Of a stretch of 64,000 nt of DNA, positions 1 through 10,125 are shown piece by piece. The stretch spans positions 18,975,354 through 19,039,353 of the forward strand of contig NC_045142.1 of assembly GCF_008831285.2 (NCBI RefSeq), in the 5' to 3' direction. How positions within the stretch are numbered: position 1 is the stretch's first letter; every line of letters starts with the position of its first letter. The notes beneath the pieces were generated by a model, which saw only the letters and a list, made by a program, of their open reading frames with translations, was not told the origin of the DNA and searched no databases. This DNA comes from Nymphaea colorata (taxonomy: Eukaryota > Streptophyta > Magnoliopsida > Nymphaeales > Nymphaeaceae). A program made the position numbers and the translations under genes.

Positions 1-128
1 ATAACCTTTAAAATCGTATTCTTTAAACAAAAAAACCAACATTAACTAACTGGCGGCGAACTTGTCGGTCGCAAAAATTGATTTTGGCATATTTGAGCAG
101 TGCGATTCAAACAACGATATTGGCACCA

Positions 129-130
<2 letters not shown>

Positions 131-182
<52 letters not shown>

Positions 183-189
183 GTATGTA
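131..189. repeat. (TA)n-(GTAT)n microsatellite
   Basis: A run of alternating A and T (131-170) passes into GTAT repeats (to about 189). It is simple sequence, and open frames through it are artefacts. The rest of 1-540 shows no recognisable gene; a second AT-rich patch lies near 505-530. Confidence 0.95.
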
Positions 190-909
190 GTAGTATGCAT
201 ATGTTCAGGTGAGCAAAAACTTAGCCACCAACCTCAGGAAAATAAGTTCAAAGCCCCCTTACCATTCTCCCAAACTCTAAGGTATTAAGCTGTGTCCATA
301 CCAGTGATGGTATGGGTGTACCCTGCAACTTTACTTACTGCATCCCAGTACTTAAGGCATAAGGGCATGATGCTCATGAGAATCCAACTAGAGACTTGTC
401 CCTTTATAGGCCTTTAGCCTGACCAGGTATGCTATAACTATTGAGAAAGAGTTGCACATATATTAACTAGGATGATTGAAATGAGAATTTTATATATCAC
501 TAATATATATTATATATATACATATATATATAGAGGTATGGCCATTCTTATTTCCCTTGATAGGTGGCCTCCCTGACAGTGTCAAAGCAAAGGCCCCTTG
601 ACATGAAAGTGCCCAAAGTTTTTTTGATATTGACTTCACAGATTAAACGTGCAAAGCAGTTTATGGTTAGCTTTACATGTATATATATACATGCACAAAA
701 CACAACACAACCGCTGTGGTTGTATAGACAACAGCTGGCTAGAAGGGATTGAGGCTCGGAAATATTGAACAGGGATCATAACTTGTTCATCGCAAACCAT
801 GCATAACAACGAAGTGCAGGCGGAGGAGTTAACAGGTATCATCATCTGTCTGCGCACTCCATTCCGTGTTACTGGTCTCCACTGAGCTGCTACCATATCT
901 GCGTCACCT

Positions 910-1110
910 TTGCCATCACCATTTCACCTTGTGAATTCTTCTTCTTCTTGTTCAATATCTATCACTACCGGTGGGTTCAAAATACTTTTGCGGAGCTGTT
1001 TTGCAGTTGATGTCAATCTCAATACCAAGGATGGCATCTTCAGGCAAGATCCTTCAATAGTTATTGACTATCCTGGAGAAGGTGCCCCACCCAGCACCAG
1101 GATTGTGTAG
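910..1110 (+). CDS. exon-like segment of unknown duplicated gene, copy A
   Basis: An open frame runs from an ATG at 910 to a TAG that abuts a good splice donor (TGTGTAG then GTAAGC at 1111). The frame reads a Ser-rich stretch, then CFAVDVNLNTKDGIFRQDPS and IVIDYPGEGAPPSTRIV. The homologous segment of copy B, in the same frame, reads CFAVTARFNKDHDICRKDPC followed by VWIEYANDALRCTKKPV, so CFAV, N, D, I, R, DP, I-Y, A and V are kept. Both copies end at a GTAAG donor. An alternative start is an internal acceptor (TGTTTTGCAG at about 1006). The Cys residues of copy B are mostly replaced in copy A. Product unknown; it may be non-functional. Confidence 0.35.
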   Translation: MPSPFHLVNSSSSCSISITTGGFKILLRSCFAVDVNLNTKDGIFRQDPSIVIDYPGEGAPPSTRIV

Positions 1111-1563
1111 GTAAGCGAGCAAATCTGGCTATATTGACAGACCTTTGCACAAACGCATTCTGCATAGGCTCTTGCGCAAGCCAACTACCCCCAAATGTTG
1201 GCAAGGGGCCCAATACAAGTGGGTGAAGGTACACTTGACTTTTTTTAAAGGGCTGTGCACTGTGCATGTAACTAGCTTTTGGTAAGTGAATCACACTTTT
1301 ATTTGGGTTTCAAAAACAAAAAGTGCATTGTTTCTATGAAAATGTTATATATAAGAAAATTGAATGGTGACTCTGACTTTTTAGAGGCATCTTCATTTAA
1401 GCAAAGCCGTTCCTATCATGATAGACGGTTAAGAAAAAAACAAGGAAAAAATGGTGATAGACTTTTTTGTCACTTAATATTAGTTTTCATCATTTTATCC
1501 ATGTTTTTCTCTCAACCATATATCTGTATTAGATAGATGGAATTGGTTAGATGGCTGGGTGAC

Positions 1564-1571
1564 TATAAATA
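1564..1571 (+). promoter_or_regulatory. candidate TATA box (TATAAATA)
   Basis: TATAAATA is followed about 30 bases later by TTTCCTCACTCGC and then a pyrimidine (CT)n patch, an arrangement typical of plant core promoters. It lies about 440 bases upstream of the repeat-tail frame starting at 2007. No equivalent was noticed in copy B. Confidence 0.35.
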
Positions 1572-2006
1572 GCTAGAGCCATCATTTCCTCACTCGCTCA
1601 ATCTCTCTCTCTCTCTCTTACATATAAATATATAGAAGTTGGCAAAAAAAAGACCACTTGGGTAAGTGGGAAAAAACAAACCCATCAAAATTAATTATTA
1701 AAATATTTGCTTTTACAATCTCACCTTATAAATATGATCTAAGAGAATAATTTTCATGGTAACAAATATTTTTTCTTGCTTAAATTATGTTTTCTTAATC
1801 ATAAAAATGGACAACTCTTATAACATCAAAATTTTGGTGATGGAAAGATTAATTTTAAAAAGGAAAGTCTGGAACTAAAGCATGATTTATATTAAAGTAG
1901 TGTTTATAAACACACTAAATGGTTCATTTATGAATACCAAAAGAAAAAACCTTGAATTCAGCATACAATTAAACAAGATTAGAAACATTAATTAATCTAC
2001 CAAAAT

Positions 2007-2420
2007 ATGGATGATAAGTTTGTTGGGAACAGAGTAATGTTAAAGCAGCGGAAACAACAGTGCCTCTTCAGCCACGTCTCAGCAGTAGATTCTCACATGG
2101 CATCTCGCTCAAGAAGATGGCATCTGAAACAGATAGAGAAGAAGAGGAAGAAAAGAGATATGTTTACGGGACTGTCTAGCAGTCGTGTAACAAGGCGGAT
2201 GCGTTACAGTGAGGATTTCGTGGGTACGGGTGGGAGTGCCGCACCATCTAGCAGTCGTGCAACAAGTTGGATGCCTTACAGTGACAGTGCGGGCATTAGT
2301 GGGAGTGCGGCACTGTCTACCAGTCGTGCAACAAATTGGATGCGTTACAATGCGAATAGTGCGGGTAGGAATGGGAGTGCCGCACAGTCTAGTGGTCGTC
2401 AAACAAATTGGAAGTGTTAG
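2007..2420 (+). CDS. repeat-tail exon of copy A (unknown, 137 codons)
   Basis: The frame starts at ATG 2007 and ends at TAG 2418-2420. After a basic N-terminal part (QIEKKRKKRD) it consists of tandem copies of about 23-24 residues, for example SSSRATSWMPYSDSAGISGS and the related STSRATNWMRYNANSAGRNG. Repeat spacing is 72, 69 and 72 bases, all multiples of three, and then 67, which comes after the stop. Copy B ends in an analogous repeat tail with SAGG motifs. No known domain is seen. The antisense strand is also open here over 2109-2750, so the coding strand is not certain; plus is preferred because the neighbouring blocks and copy B are plus. Could be a decayed last exon. Confidence 0.35.
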   Translation: MDDKFVGNRVMLKQRKQQCLFSHVSAVDSHMASRSRRWHLKQIEKKRKKRDMFTGLSSSRVTRRMRYSEDFVGTGGSAAPSSSRATSWMPYSDSAGISGSAALSTSRATNWMRYNANSAGRNGSAAQSSGRQTNWKC

Positions 2421-2525
2421 GGATAGTGTGGGTATGGGTGGGAGTGCACCACCATCTAGTAGTTGTGCGGGTAGGAGTGTGGTTGTGGGTGATGCTGGTA
2501 TGGGTGTCATAAGTAGCATAGGAGT
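2175..2525 (+). repeat. about 70-base minisatellite, 5 units (copy A)
   Basis: Units begin with TCTAGCAGTCGTG or variants at 2175, 2247, 2316, 2388 and 2455, each followed by an AACAA.TTGGATGC-like segment and GGTGGGAGTGCCGCAC. The later units degrade toward about 2525. Confidence 0.85.
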
Positions 2526-3261
2526 GCAGGTGTGGCACCTCCCACCAGTAAGTGTGTAGTAGTGTTTCATCATCAACTCTAGAACGCTGGGATTGTCCTT
2601 TGTGCAGTGGGAGACCAAAAGTAATAGTAATAGAAAATCAATAAAACTTGGTGGAAAGTCCCCACCACCCAGTTGTCCGTGCCTATAAAAATAAGGGCTT
2701 CGACCCGGGCCACCCGGTGACCCCGATTGTTGTGTATCTTTGGTGTGCAAGTGTGGAGTGGTGCATGCGTGTGTTGGAGCTTTTTATGAAAAAATCACTG
2801 GGTGACGTTCTTTAGTGAGTTTTTTTTTCTTGTAGTTCCTTTGTTGTTGTAAGGATTTCTTTAACCAATAGTGGTTGTTACTTGGTTAAGTTGAGTTTCT
2901 GAACTATTTTGATTTTATCGTTGAGATTTGGTTAGTGAACTTTTATTAAAGTTGTTATTTAACATTTCCTACAGTGTGTAGCGGCATGTATTCCAGACAA
3001 AATGAAATTACAAATTATGGACATTCTGTTGCACCAAGGATGTGTGTGTATATATATAATGTCTAAACATTTGATGGTGGTGTAAGATAATTATTTATGT
3101 GAAACCAAGAGAAAATGCTAGCTTCTGAAGTTGAGAAAATTTGTGCATATTTTAGTAATTTTTAATAAAATAAAATGGAAAACAGGAATGCAAAGTAGGG
3201 CAAAATTTTAGCATGTTCTTTTCCATTTTATAATATGGTTTACTAATATGAAATGAATACT

Positions 3262-3282
3262 TCTCTCCCTCTCTCTCTCTCT

Positions 3283-3334
<52 letters not shown>
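3262..3334. repeat. (CT)n-(AT)n microsatellite
   Basis: CT repeats (3262-3283) are followed by AT repeats to about 3334. They separate unit A from the copia relic that starts at about 3335. Confidence 0.95.
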
Positions 3335-3338
<4 letters not shown>

Positions 3339-4677
3339 CTTTGGTGTGATTTCCTAATTCATTTAAGACAGTATAAAATCCGATCACTTTTCGTTTTCAT
3401 CTCTCCTTTTCCATTTTTTCACATTTTATTTCTCCTCTTTTGAATTTCTCCATCATCTCTTCAAGGGTTCTACCATTCATCGGCACCTTGAGATGTAGGT
3501 CCAATTTCCAACCAACTGTAACACACAGATATTGGAGAGAGGGCAAATGCCAAGGTCTGTTGATCATGGTGTTCTCTTGCTGTGATGCCCATTGTGCTGC
3601 CTTGCCACAACACATCCAAACATAATATACCAGCAGATGCCAAGTAAAGAGAAAGAAAAAGAAAGAAGAGACACCTACAACATTAAGAAGATTAACAAGA
3701 GTCCAAAAAAAGCCAAATTCCAAGTATGTTGATGAAGATTATGCAATACTATTGAAGATCGAGCTAGCAACTTCCAAAGAAACAAAATATGTTGATAAAT
3801 GATAAGCCGCAATGAAAGACAAGACGAAGGTATTGTTGTAAAACAAGACCTAGGAGCTTGTACTAAAGCTGCAAGAGTGAAACCCATTACCTCCAAGTAG
3901 GTTCACAAAATAAAAAGAAAGGAAAATGACTCAATTGATAGATACATGGCTCGTCTGATCACGAAAGGATATTCATATCATTATGGTATTGACTTTTAAA
4001 AGACTTTCAGTCTTGTTGCTAAGATCACATATGTACATGTGTTGATAGTTATCATTGCAACCAAATCCTGGAAGCTAAGGCGAATGGTTCTGAAGAATGC
4101 CTTTTTGCATGAAGAGTTTGACTATGAAATCTGTATGGAACAGCTTGAAAGATTTAGATCTATAAATAAGTCAAACTATGTCTGCACACTGAGGAAGGCA
4201 AACATCTAAAGCATGGTATGGAAGCATAACTGAATTTTTAGTGTTTAAGGGATTCCAAGTCGCTTTAGCATATTTCAGTCTCTTCATCAAGACAAGAGGT
4301 ACAAAGATTAATATTATGTTAATTTATGTTGATGATTTAATTATTAATGAAGGTGATGAGGAAGATAATCTCATTCGTGAAAATCTCACAATGAGATTTG
4401 AAATGAAAGAGCTGGGGGAATGTTAAGACATTTCCTTGGATGAAAATTTGATTACATATCTAAAGGACTATTTTTAAGTCAAAATGAAATATGTTGATGA
4501 CTTACTTTGTAAGTATGATATGTTTGATTGCAAACATATCTCAAAACCAATTGAGATAAGTACTATGTAACAATTGATGAAGGCAAACCAGAAGACGTCA
4601 CTATGTGCCAGCAATTGGTTGGAAACTTGGTATACTTAACATTGTCAAGAACAAACATTGCATAGGTAGTTAGTTGT
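3335..4677 (+). mobile_element. Ty1/copia pol relic, copy 1
   Basis: Decayed copia pol on plus, with many stops and frameshifts. In order: the linker before RT (LRRLTR near 3690, YVDEDYAILLKIELATSKET near 3725), AMKDKTK and IKRKEND with a conserved copia RT start (DRYMARLITKGYSYHYGIDF near 3940), MVLKNAFLHEEFDYEI near 4090, the catalytic LIYVDDLII near 4320 and EMKELGE near 4405, then remnants of the post-RT region to about 4677. The part at 3335-3665 has no clear copia match. The same sequence recurs at 12874 onward, nearly identical except for one internal deletion there. No LTR pair was found. Confidence 0.85.
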
Positions 4678-4761
4678 TAAAGGGTATTCCCCTTTCCTGA
4701 AAATACTGCTTAGTTTCCTTTTTTTGAAATTAGTCATTACCATCCTCTAAAATCAAAGGCT

Positions 4762-4764
<3 letters not shown>

Positions 4765-4815
<51 letters not shown>

Positions 4816-5480
4816 GAGAGAGAGAGGTACAGAGAGAGAAGGAAATTGGTAGACCCCAAACCCTTACGTCAAGGATAAAAATAAAACCGTTCAATTTGTT
4901 GCTAAAAATGTTTTAAACAAAAAAAAAACATCATAACATGTTAATAAAAACTAATTTGATAAGAAACATGGTTTGGTTTAAGTTGTTTTTAAGGATGATA
5001 GAGATTTCTCCATCATCAGAATTTTGATGTAAAATAAACCGTTCAATATATGAGCTGTTCAACTAAATTTTAGAAAATGATTCACTCAATATATGTTTGA
5101 TATCAGCTTATTCTTAAGATCACATATGTAAAGTTAGATAGCAAAAAATACACTATAACCATTGCACTTAATAGCCGTCTGATTTTGCCCCTGACCTAAT
5201 GGCTTGAGACCTACAAATATATATATATATTGATATACATATATATATACACACATATATATATATATATAGAGAGAGAGAGGGGGCGAGAGAGAGAGAG
5301 AGAGAGAGAGTTGAGTAATTTTCAGATCACAAACCATTACGTCAAGGATTAAAACCAGACTCCTTAAGTTCTTATAAAAAAAATTTTAAGCAAAGATATA
5401 ACTGTACAAATATTTTTACAAATAATATTTTGATATAAAACATGTTTCAGTTAAGTTGCTTTTATGAAAAATGCAGACTA
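4765..5480 (+). repeat. two diverged copies of a microsatellite-flanked sequence (about 470-base period)
   Basis: (AC)n(AT)n(GA)n at 4765-4827 and (TA)n(GA)n at 5218-5310 are each followed by related sequence: ACCCTTACGTCAAGGATAAA at about 4862 and ACCATTACGTCAAGGATTAA at about 5333, then AACATGG/AACATGT, TTAAGTTG and TTTTAAGG/TTTTATG. This looks like an old tandem duplication. The rest of 4680-6100 holds no recognised gene. Confidence 0.55.
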
Positions 5481-6295
5481 TAAGTAACATTGATTTTTGC
5501 ATATTATAAAAACACTATTAAACACCAACATATGATCAACTTAATGTAGGTTTTTCATCGACCCATTCGGATTATGGAATGTTCATATATGGAACCCATC
5601 AAGCTGTGGCAAAACGAAGCGATTTGTGACGTGTAATTGTCAGTGTGAGATTGCTAGCTTAGGTCGAGAAGATGGAAACTAGTGTCAAAATCATAACCTA
5701 AAAGAAGCAAATGTTAATGCGAAAAAAGTGCCATATAGGTTATTCGGATCCACCCTCATGAGATATCCTAAAAAATAATCACCCAAATCTGGCCCGTTTG
5801 TCGATCTAGTTTGTTTGATTGAAGTACTCTGGTTCTTTAGATAGATCCAATGAATATGAAATTAATTCATAAACGATGCCCTCACATTTTGCCGGATCAT
5901 GTTCAGGTAATACAATTTTGATCCACTGTCAGAAAAACTTTAACTCTGTTGCTAGAAAAACCAAATTTAAGGATCATATGCTTCTAACTATTGATTGGCT
6001 TCATAGCTTCTAAGTAAAAGGCATTCATTATAGCCAATTCTTAATTAATTGAAGTAATGTTTCTGAAAGTTTCTCACATTGTCTTTCTTAATTCCTTAAG
6101 TGACAGAGAAAAATTCATGCATGATCTCAAGGAGTGAGGCTGGGGCATGCTTACTTGTCCTGCTGGGGATGGCTCGCCTCCTTGACAATGTCAAACTTCC
6201 AGGCAAGGGCCCCTCAACACGCAAGTGCCCGCAGCTTTGTTATCTCCAATTGCTATTATCACAGGTTGTTATCTTCATCAACTTTCCCATCATGA

Positions 6296-6491
6296 TTTCT
6301 TTCTTGTTCTCCTCCTCCTTCTTCTTGTTCTTCAAGGTTTTTTACCAGTGATAGGTTCAACTACTTCTTTGGTTGGACTTGTTTTGCAGTCACTGCTCGC
6401 TTTAATAAAGATCACGATATCTGCAGGAAAGATCCTTGTGTATGGATTGAGTATGCTAATGATGCCCTTCGCTGCACCAAGAAACCTGTAG
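6296..6491 (+). CDS. Cys-containing exon-like segment, copy B
   Basis: The frame is open from just after a TGA at 6293-6295 to a donor at 6492 (CCTGTAG then GTAAGAG). It reads a Ser/Pro-rich start with SSCSSRFFTSDRFNYFFGW, then TCFAVTARFNKDHDICRKDP and CVWIEYANDALRCTKKPV. It aligns without gaps over its last 30 or so residues with copy A (910-1110). The Cys spacing (C, C, C, C) could point to a secreted or zinc-binding fold, but this is a guess. A second open frame overlaps it and gives a hydrophobic Leu-rich peptide; it is not supported by copy A. Confidence 0.4.
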
Positions 6492-7211
6492 GTAAGAGAC
6501 CTGAACTGTTATTCGGATCTCAAGAACAAATATGCATTGTGTTGCTTCCTTCAAAATGCAAATTTTCTTCAACTAAAATCATAAGAGTGTACGGGTATTT
6601 CGATTCAGAGAGAGGGAGATTGTTGTTTCCATGAAAATGTCAAATTTCTTAAATGAAAATCGTAAGAGGAAGAGGGGAAGACAAGAACAGGTCAAATTAG
6701 CCTCTACAATGGCACCCTTAATTCCACATCACCAATCTACAATACCATCCGGACAATATTCTTCAAGATGATGTGGTCAATACATGAAACCCAGCCTAAC
6801 CAGTTGTGGTACCCATCATTCAGAGAGAGAGAGAGAGGGAGAGAGAGATCTTTTTACTTATATTTAGTAATATTTCTGCATGCTACAATCAGCTTTTGTT
6901 ACCAATTTCCCAAACGCACCCAATCTGAGCAAGAACAGCTATAGTACTTGTAGGTAAATCTTCAATAGCACACTAGCCAGGGAAGTGGAATGGCCCTAGA
7001 GAAATGCATCTAAGTCTGGAGAGCTCATGCTACCACTCGTTAGGCCCTACTTAGGTTGGGAACCGGTATACTGCTGTTCTGAACAGCTCATGCTACCACT
7101 CGTTTTATGGCGTAGTTAATAGGTTGACCTGGCAGCCAAAAGAACAAGTTTATCACTATTCAGTTATCGCATATATGTGTAGTTTGATAACTGTTGGATA
7201 TGCGTATGCAG

Positions 7212-7394
7212 AATGGTCCTAACTGTTTTGAGCTTGTGGATTCAGACGTTAACAATAGAACCATTATAGAGCCATTGGTTGACATTATCCTTGTCACAGG
7301 AGTTCGAGAAATCAAGGTTTCAGTCCGCAATAGGTGGCAAATGAAGCAGCCATTCGCTGAATTTCCTCTTGTAACGTTGGCATCATTGATCTGA
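7212..7394 (+). CDS. candidate internal exon of copy B
   Basis: Preceded by a pyrimidine-containing tract and acceptor TATGCGTATGCAG. The frame reads NGPNCFELVDSDVNNRTIIE, then a stretch with IILVTGVREIKVSVRNRWQM and FAEFPLVT, which has protein-like composition. It ends at TGA 7392-7394 unless a donor near GTAACG (about 7370) is used. No equivalent was recognised in unit A. Function unknown. Confidence 0.25.
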   Translation, partial: NGPNCFELVDSDVNNRTIIEPLVDIILVTGVREIKVSVRNRWQMKQPFAEFPLVTLASLI

Positions 7395-8186
7395 ATTCTT
7401 CCACCGATCCCTTCCTGTTTCAGTATTTCATCTTGCAAATTGTTATTTTTGTTTTCCTGCATCATGCAGGTGCTCGCTCGACAATGATGAATGAGAACTT
7501 CCACTCGTTTACGTAGACGAGAGGTTTCAATTAATAAAGCATGTATGAGCATATTACATCCACTATAAATCTACTGCGAATATAATTAGCCGAAATATCA
7601 ATATATATAGATTTCGGAACATATCTAGGCAGGGTCTTCGTGTGAAGAACGAAATCAGGAAGATAATTGCTAGTGAAGCTGGTTATATGCACTGGTTTTT
7701 ACACATTTGCATTGTTCCATTAGTTCACTTTCTAAAGCAAAAGGAAATTAATAGAACACATGCACTCCTATGCACAATGGGGAATATGTGATGAAAGTTA
7801 ATGCAAAAAATTAAAAACGTGTGCAGCTGTTTTCATGAAGAAGGTCAAGGGTTCAGGTCCTTCACCTTGCGATGATGACAAGGTGCCCCTTCACCTTGCC
7901 TATTTGAATTTTCAGTTTTTTGTTTTTAATGCATATGTCAATTATAACCATAGTGGAATCACCAAAAGTCATGTCATTTATTTTTCAGTTTTTTTTGTCA
8001 TGTATATATATACGGCCCTTTGTGTCAGCTAAAAGTGTGTGAGAAAGGCTTTCAAGTGTGCTCAAAGAGTTCTTTTTTGTGTGCTTAATATTTGCTGCCT
8101 TGTGTTGTGCCTTGTGACCACTTGTAGAAACAAGTGCTGGGTTAGTGTATGTGTTGTTCTTGTGTTGTATGTTGTGTCATTCACAG

Positions 8187-8293
8187 GAACACAAGAAGAG
8201 GACGTGCAGGCAGGTCACTCCTGTAGCAAACAATTTGACTACCTACAAGATTTTGATCTGCTTATTGCTCACATGTTTCCCAGCAATTATTGA
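8187..8293 (+). CDS. weak candidate exon of copy B
   Basis: Follows a T/G-rich tract and acceptor GTCATTCACAG. The frame reads GTQEEDVQAGHSCSKQFDYL, then QDFDLLIAHMFPSNY and a stop at 8291-8293. Support is only the acceptor and the composition. Confidence 0.2.
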
Positions 8294-8425
8294 CTTGAAA
8301 TAGGACTCGGTTATTGCTCGCTCTAACAGAGACCAAACAAGGAGAACTGCAGGTAGAATTATGATAGAAATGAAATATGATGGACCTTAAGTATGCAAAA
8401 CTTCATTTCTTTTTTTCCTTAACAG

Positions 8426-8717
8426 CATTTCTGCTCCCAAAAGTGTTCAAATGTCATATTACCCGTGGCAGGAAAGTGGTCGCCAACCAACTCCTCCTCC
8501 ACCCTCACCTCCACCTCCACCTCCACCTCCTACCGAAGATGCAGATCAGCCTTCCAAGAAGACTTTTAAGAAACATAAACCAAGTAATACGTATGCAGGT
8601 GCAAGTGCAGGTGGGGCTGGGGAAAGTGTTCATCAGTCTTCTAAGCAGCCTCCTGAGAAACAAAGTCACACGGATGGAAGTGCAAGTGCAGGTGGGGCAC
8701 ACGCAACAGCCTTCTAA
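8426..8717 (+). CDS. Pro-rich / repeat-tail last exon, copy B
   Basis: A strong acceptor (pyrimidine tract then AACAG at 8421-8425) opens a frame that continues in phase through the ATG at 8451: ISAPKSVQMSYYPWQESGRQ, then a run of prolines (about codons 21-37), then tandem tail units containing PSKK or SSKQPPEK and GASAGGAG / GSASAGGAHA. The first two repeat units are in frame (spacing 87 bases). The third lies 73 bases on, and the one-base slip brings TTC TAA at 8712-8717 into frame. The architecture matches copy A's tail. It may be the natural end or a frameshift in the repeats. Product unknown; probably disordered. Confidence 0.4.
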
Positions 8718-8850
8718 GAAAAACGAACCAAGGCACATGAGTTGTGTAGGTGCAAGTGCGGGTGGGCCACATGCACATCAAACTTCTAAGTAACCAGCAC
8801 CAAGTCACAAGGGTGCAGGTACCAGTGCAGGTGTGGGGCCACGGGCTCAG
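8551..8850 (+). repeat. about 72-base minisatellite, 4 units (copy B)
   Basis: Units begin with CTTCTAAG or CTTCCAAG at 8551, 8638, 8711 and 8783 and end in GTGCAAGTGCAGGTGGGGC-like sequence. The spacing falls from 87 to 73 to 72, so the reading frame is lost after unit 2. Confidence 0.8.
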
Positions 8851-8988
8851 GCACAGCAAATTTGAAAAGCATGGGACTAGGGCAAGGGTATCTATATATG
8901 TGTGTATGTTGCAAGGGTGTGTTCCTATAATAGTATGTGTGTGTGTATGTGTGCATAGCAGGGGTGTCTTGCGTGCGTGTGTGCCCAC

Positions 8989-8996
8989 ATAAATAA

Positions 8997-9027
<31 letters not shown>

Positions 9028-9081
9028 TAAATATAAATAAATAAATAAATAAATAAATAAATATATATATATATATATATA
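8989..9081. repeat. (ATAA)n-(TA)n microsatellite
   Basis: Simple AT repeats with an AAAT/ATAA pattern, close to the 3' flank shared by the A and B units. Confidence 0.95.
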
Positions 9082-9202
9082 ATTAATGTCTAACCATTTG
9101 AGACTGTTGTAAGATGTTTGAAATAAATAAAACGTGTGAAATTGTTTAAAATTTGAGAGCACGTTCTAATAAAATTTTCTTCTCATAATATGTTCACTAA
9201 TG

Positions 9203-9699
9203 CCAAACTCCGCCATCCACCCTAATATGAACTCATTTGGAAGCCACAAAAAAGACAAAAGCAATAAACAAAAAAAAGAAAACAAGGGAGAAGATAAACC
9301 ATCACCGGGAGTTCGGGACAAATGTCATGCAGGCAACGACCACGCAAGTGAGATCCTGGCGCTTCTTCTATTCTTCAGCACAAAAATCAGACCAAGAAGC
9401 AGGAGTCAAAAGTGCTGAAAAAGGGGAAAAAAATGAAAACCCAACAAAACAAGAAACGATTCAAGAAGAAGAAGAAGAAGATTCACCTGCCACCCACCGC
9501 CTTGCCGGTACTCCGCTGCTGGCTGCCAGCTGCTGTGCTTGGCGCTTGCTCTTCGGTGCTTCGCAGCTTCACCCCTTCGGCCTTCCCCTTCCAAATGAAA
9601 CACGGACGAATGAAAGCGAAGGTAAGAGATGAAAACAAGAAGAGAGAGACCAGCCAGAAGAAAAGATGAAGAGATTCAAGACGAGAAGATTGGCCTTCG
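9203..9699. other. no recognised gene (A-rich)
   Basis: Lys/Glu-rich short frames reflect AAG/GAA-rich sequence. A more GC-rich patch lies at about 9480-9600. No family was recognised. Confidence 0.5.
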
Positions 9700-9960
9700 T
9701 TTTAACCCTAAACCAGTGAACCGGTTTCACGAACCGGTTTGTGCAATAAAGTTTATTTCAAATAACGAGTCAAGTCAAGTTTAACTGAGTCGAGTTCTTG
9801 CAACTCAAACTCGACTTGTTTAGCGTTTCGAGTTTAATGGGTGAGCTCGAACTCAACTCATTTATAAATGAGTCGAGTTTTTCCGGGCGAGTTCGAGTCG
9901 AGCCAAAGTTGGCTCGACTCATTGTGCTTGACTCATTGTGCAGCCCTAGGAATGCTGTGA
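9700..9960. repeat. GAGTCGAGTT-rich repeat, possibly an hAT-like terminus
   Basis: Many direct and inverted copies of GAGTCGAGTT / AACTCGACTC and CGAGTTCGAGTCGAGCC are packed into about 180 bases, ending TTGTGCAGCCCTAGG. Sequences of this type, ending in (reverse complement) TAGGGCTGCA then GAGTCGAGC, are frequent dispersed plant repeats often assigned to hAT. No partner end was found. Confidence 0.4.
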
Positions 9961-10125
9961 AACAGAACACTATGTTCCATTTTTCGCCTAGTCAACACAA
10001 ACATGGGACGCTGGACACTCAAAACCGACTCGAGACGAAAATGCTGTGTATAGACACCATGGAACACTCGCCAGCGGCGCACTCGATTTTCCTTTCTCGA
10101 GATGCTCTATCTCAAAACCCTTAGG

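Larger units (their letters stand above)
545..3240 (+). other. duplicated gene-like unit A (unknown product)
   Basis: Unit A aligns by eye with unit B (6148-9202) in the same order and orientation. Matching blocks are 545-640 with 6148-6245 (shared GGCCTCC/CGCCTCC, TGTCAAA, GGCCCCT and AAGTGCCC words), 935-1110 with 6320-6491, 1330-1380 with 6624-6665 (shared TTGTTTC.ATGAAAATGT), the repeat tail 2175-2525 with 8551-8850, and the 3' flank 3050-3240 with about 9080-9202 (shared ATGTCTAA.CATTTGA and TTGTAAGAT-like words). This pattern of exon-like blocks, intron-like spacers and flank suggests an old tandem duplication of a gene. I do not recognise the family. Stops and weak start signals leave open whether copy A is a pseudogene or a non-coding RNA gene. 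Confidence 0.5.
6148..9202 (+). other. duplicated gene-like unit B (unknown product)
   Basis: Counterpart of unit A (545-3240), with the same block order. It looks the better preserved copy. Exon-like pieces with plausible splice signals are at 6296-6491 (donor GTAAGAG), 7212-7394 (acceptor TATGCAG), 8187-8293 (acceptor TTCACAG) and 8426-8717 (acceptor TTCCTTAACAG). I could not join them into one confirmed frame and I do not recognise the protein. The repeat tail and a Pro-rich run are the visible features. Between exons there are short repeats, such as AGCTCATGCTACCACTCGTT at about 7022 and 7084. Confidence 0.5.

Noticed and set aside
4765-4827. Regularly spaced repeats as a CRISPR array
   Set aside because: These are eukaryotic microsatellites without spacers; the window is plant nuclear DNA.
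8641-9162. 173-codon minus frame
   Set aside because: It runs through the copy B minisatellite and the ATAA/TA microsatellite; composition is repeat-driven.
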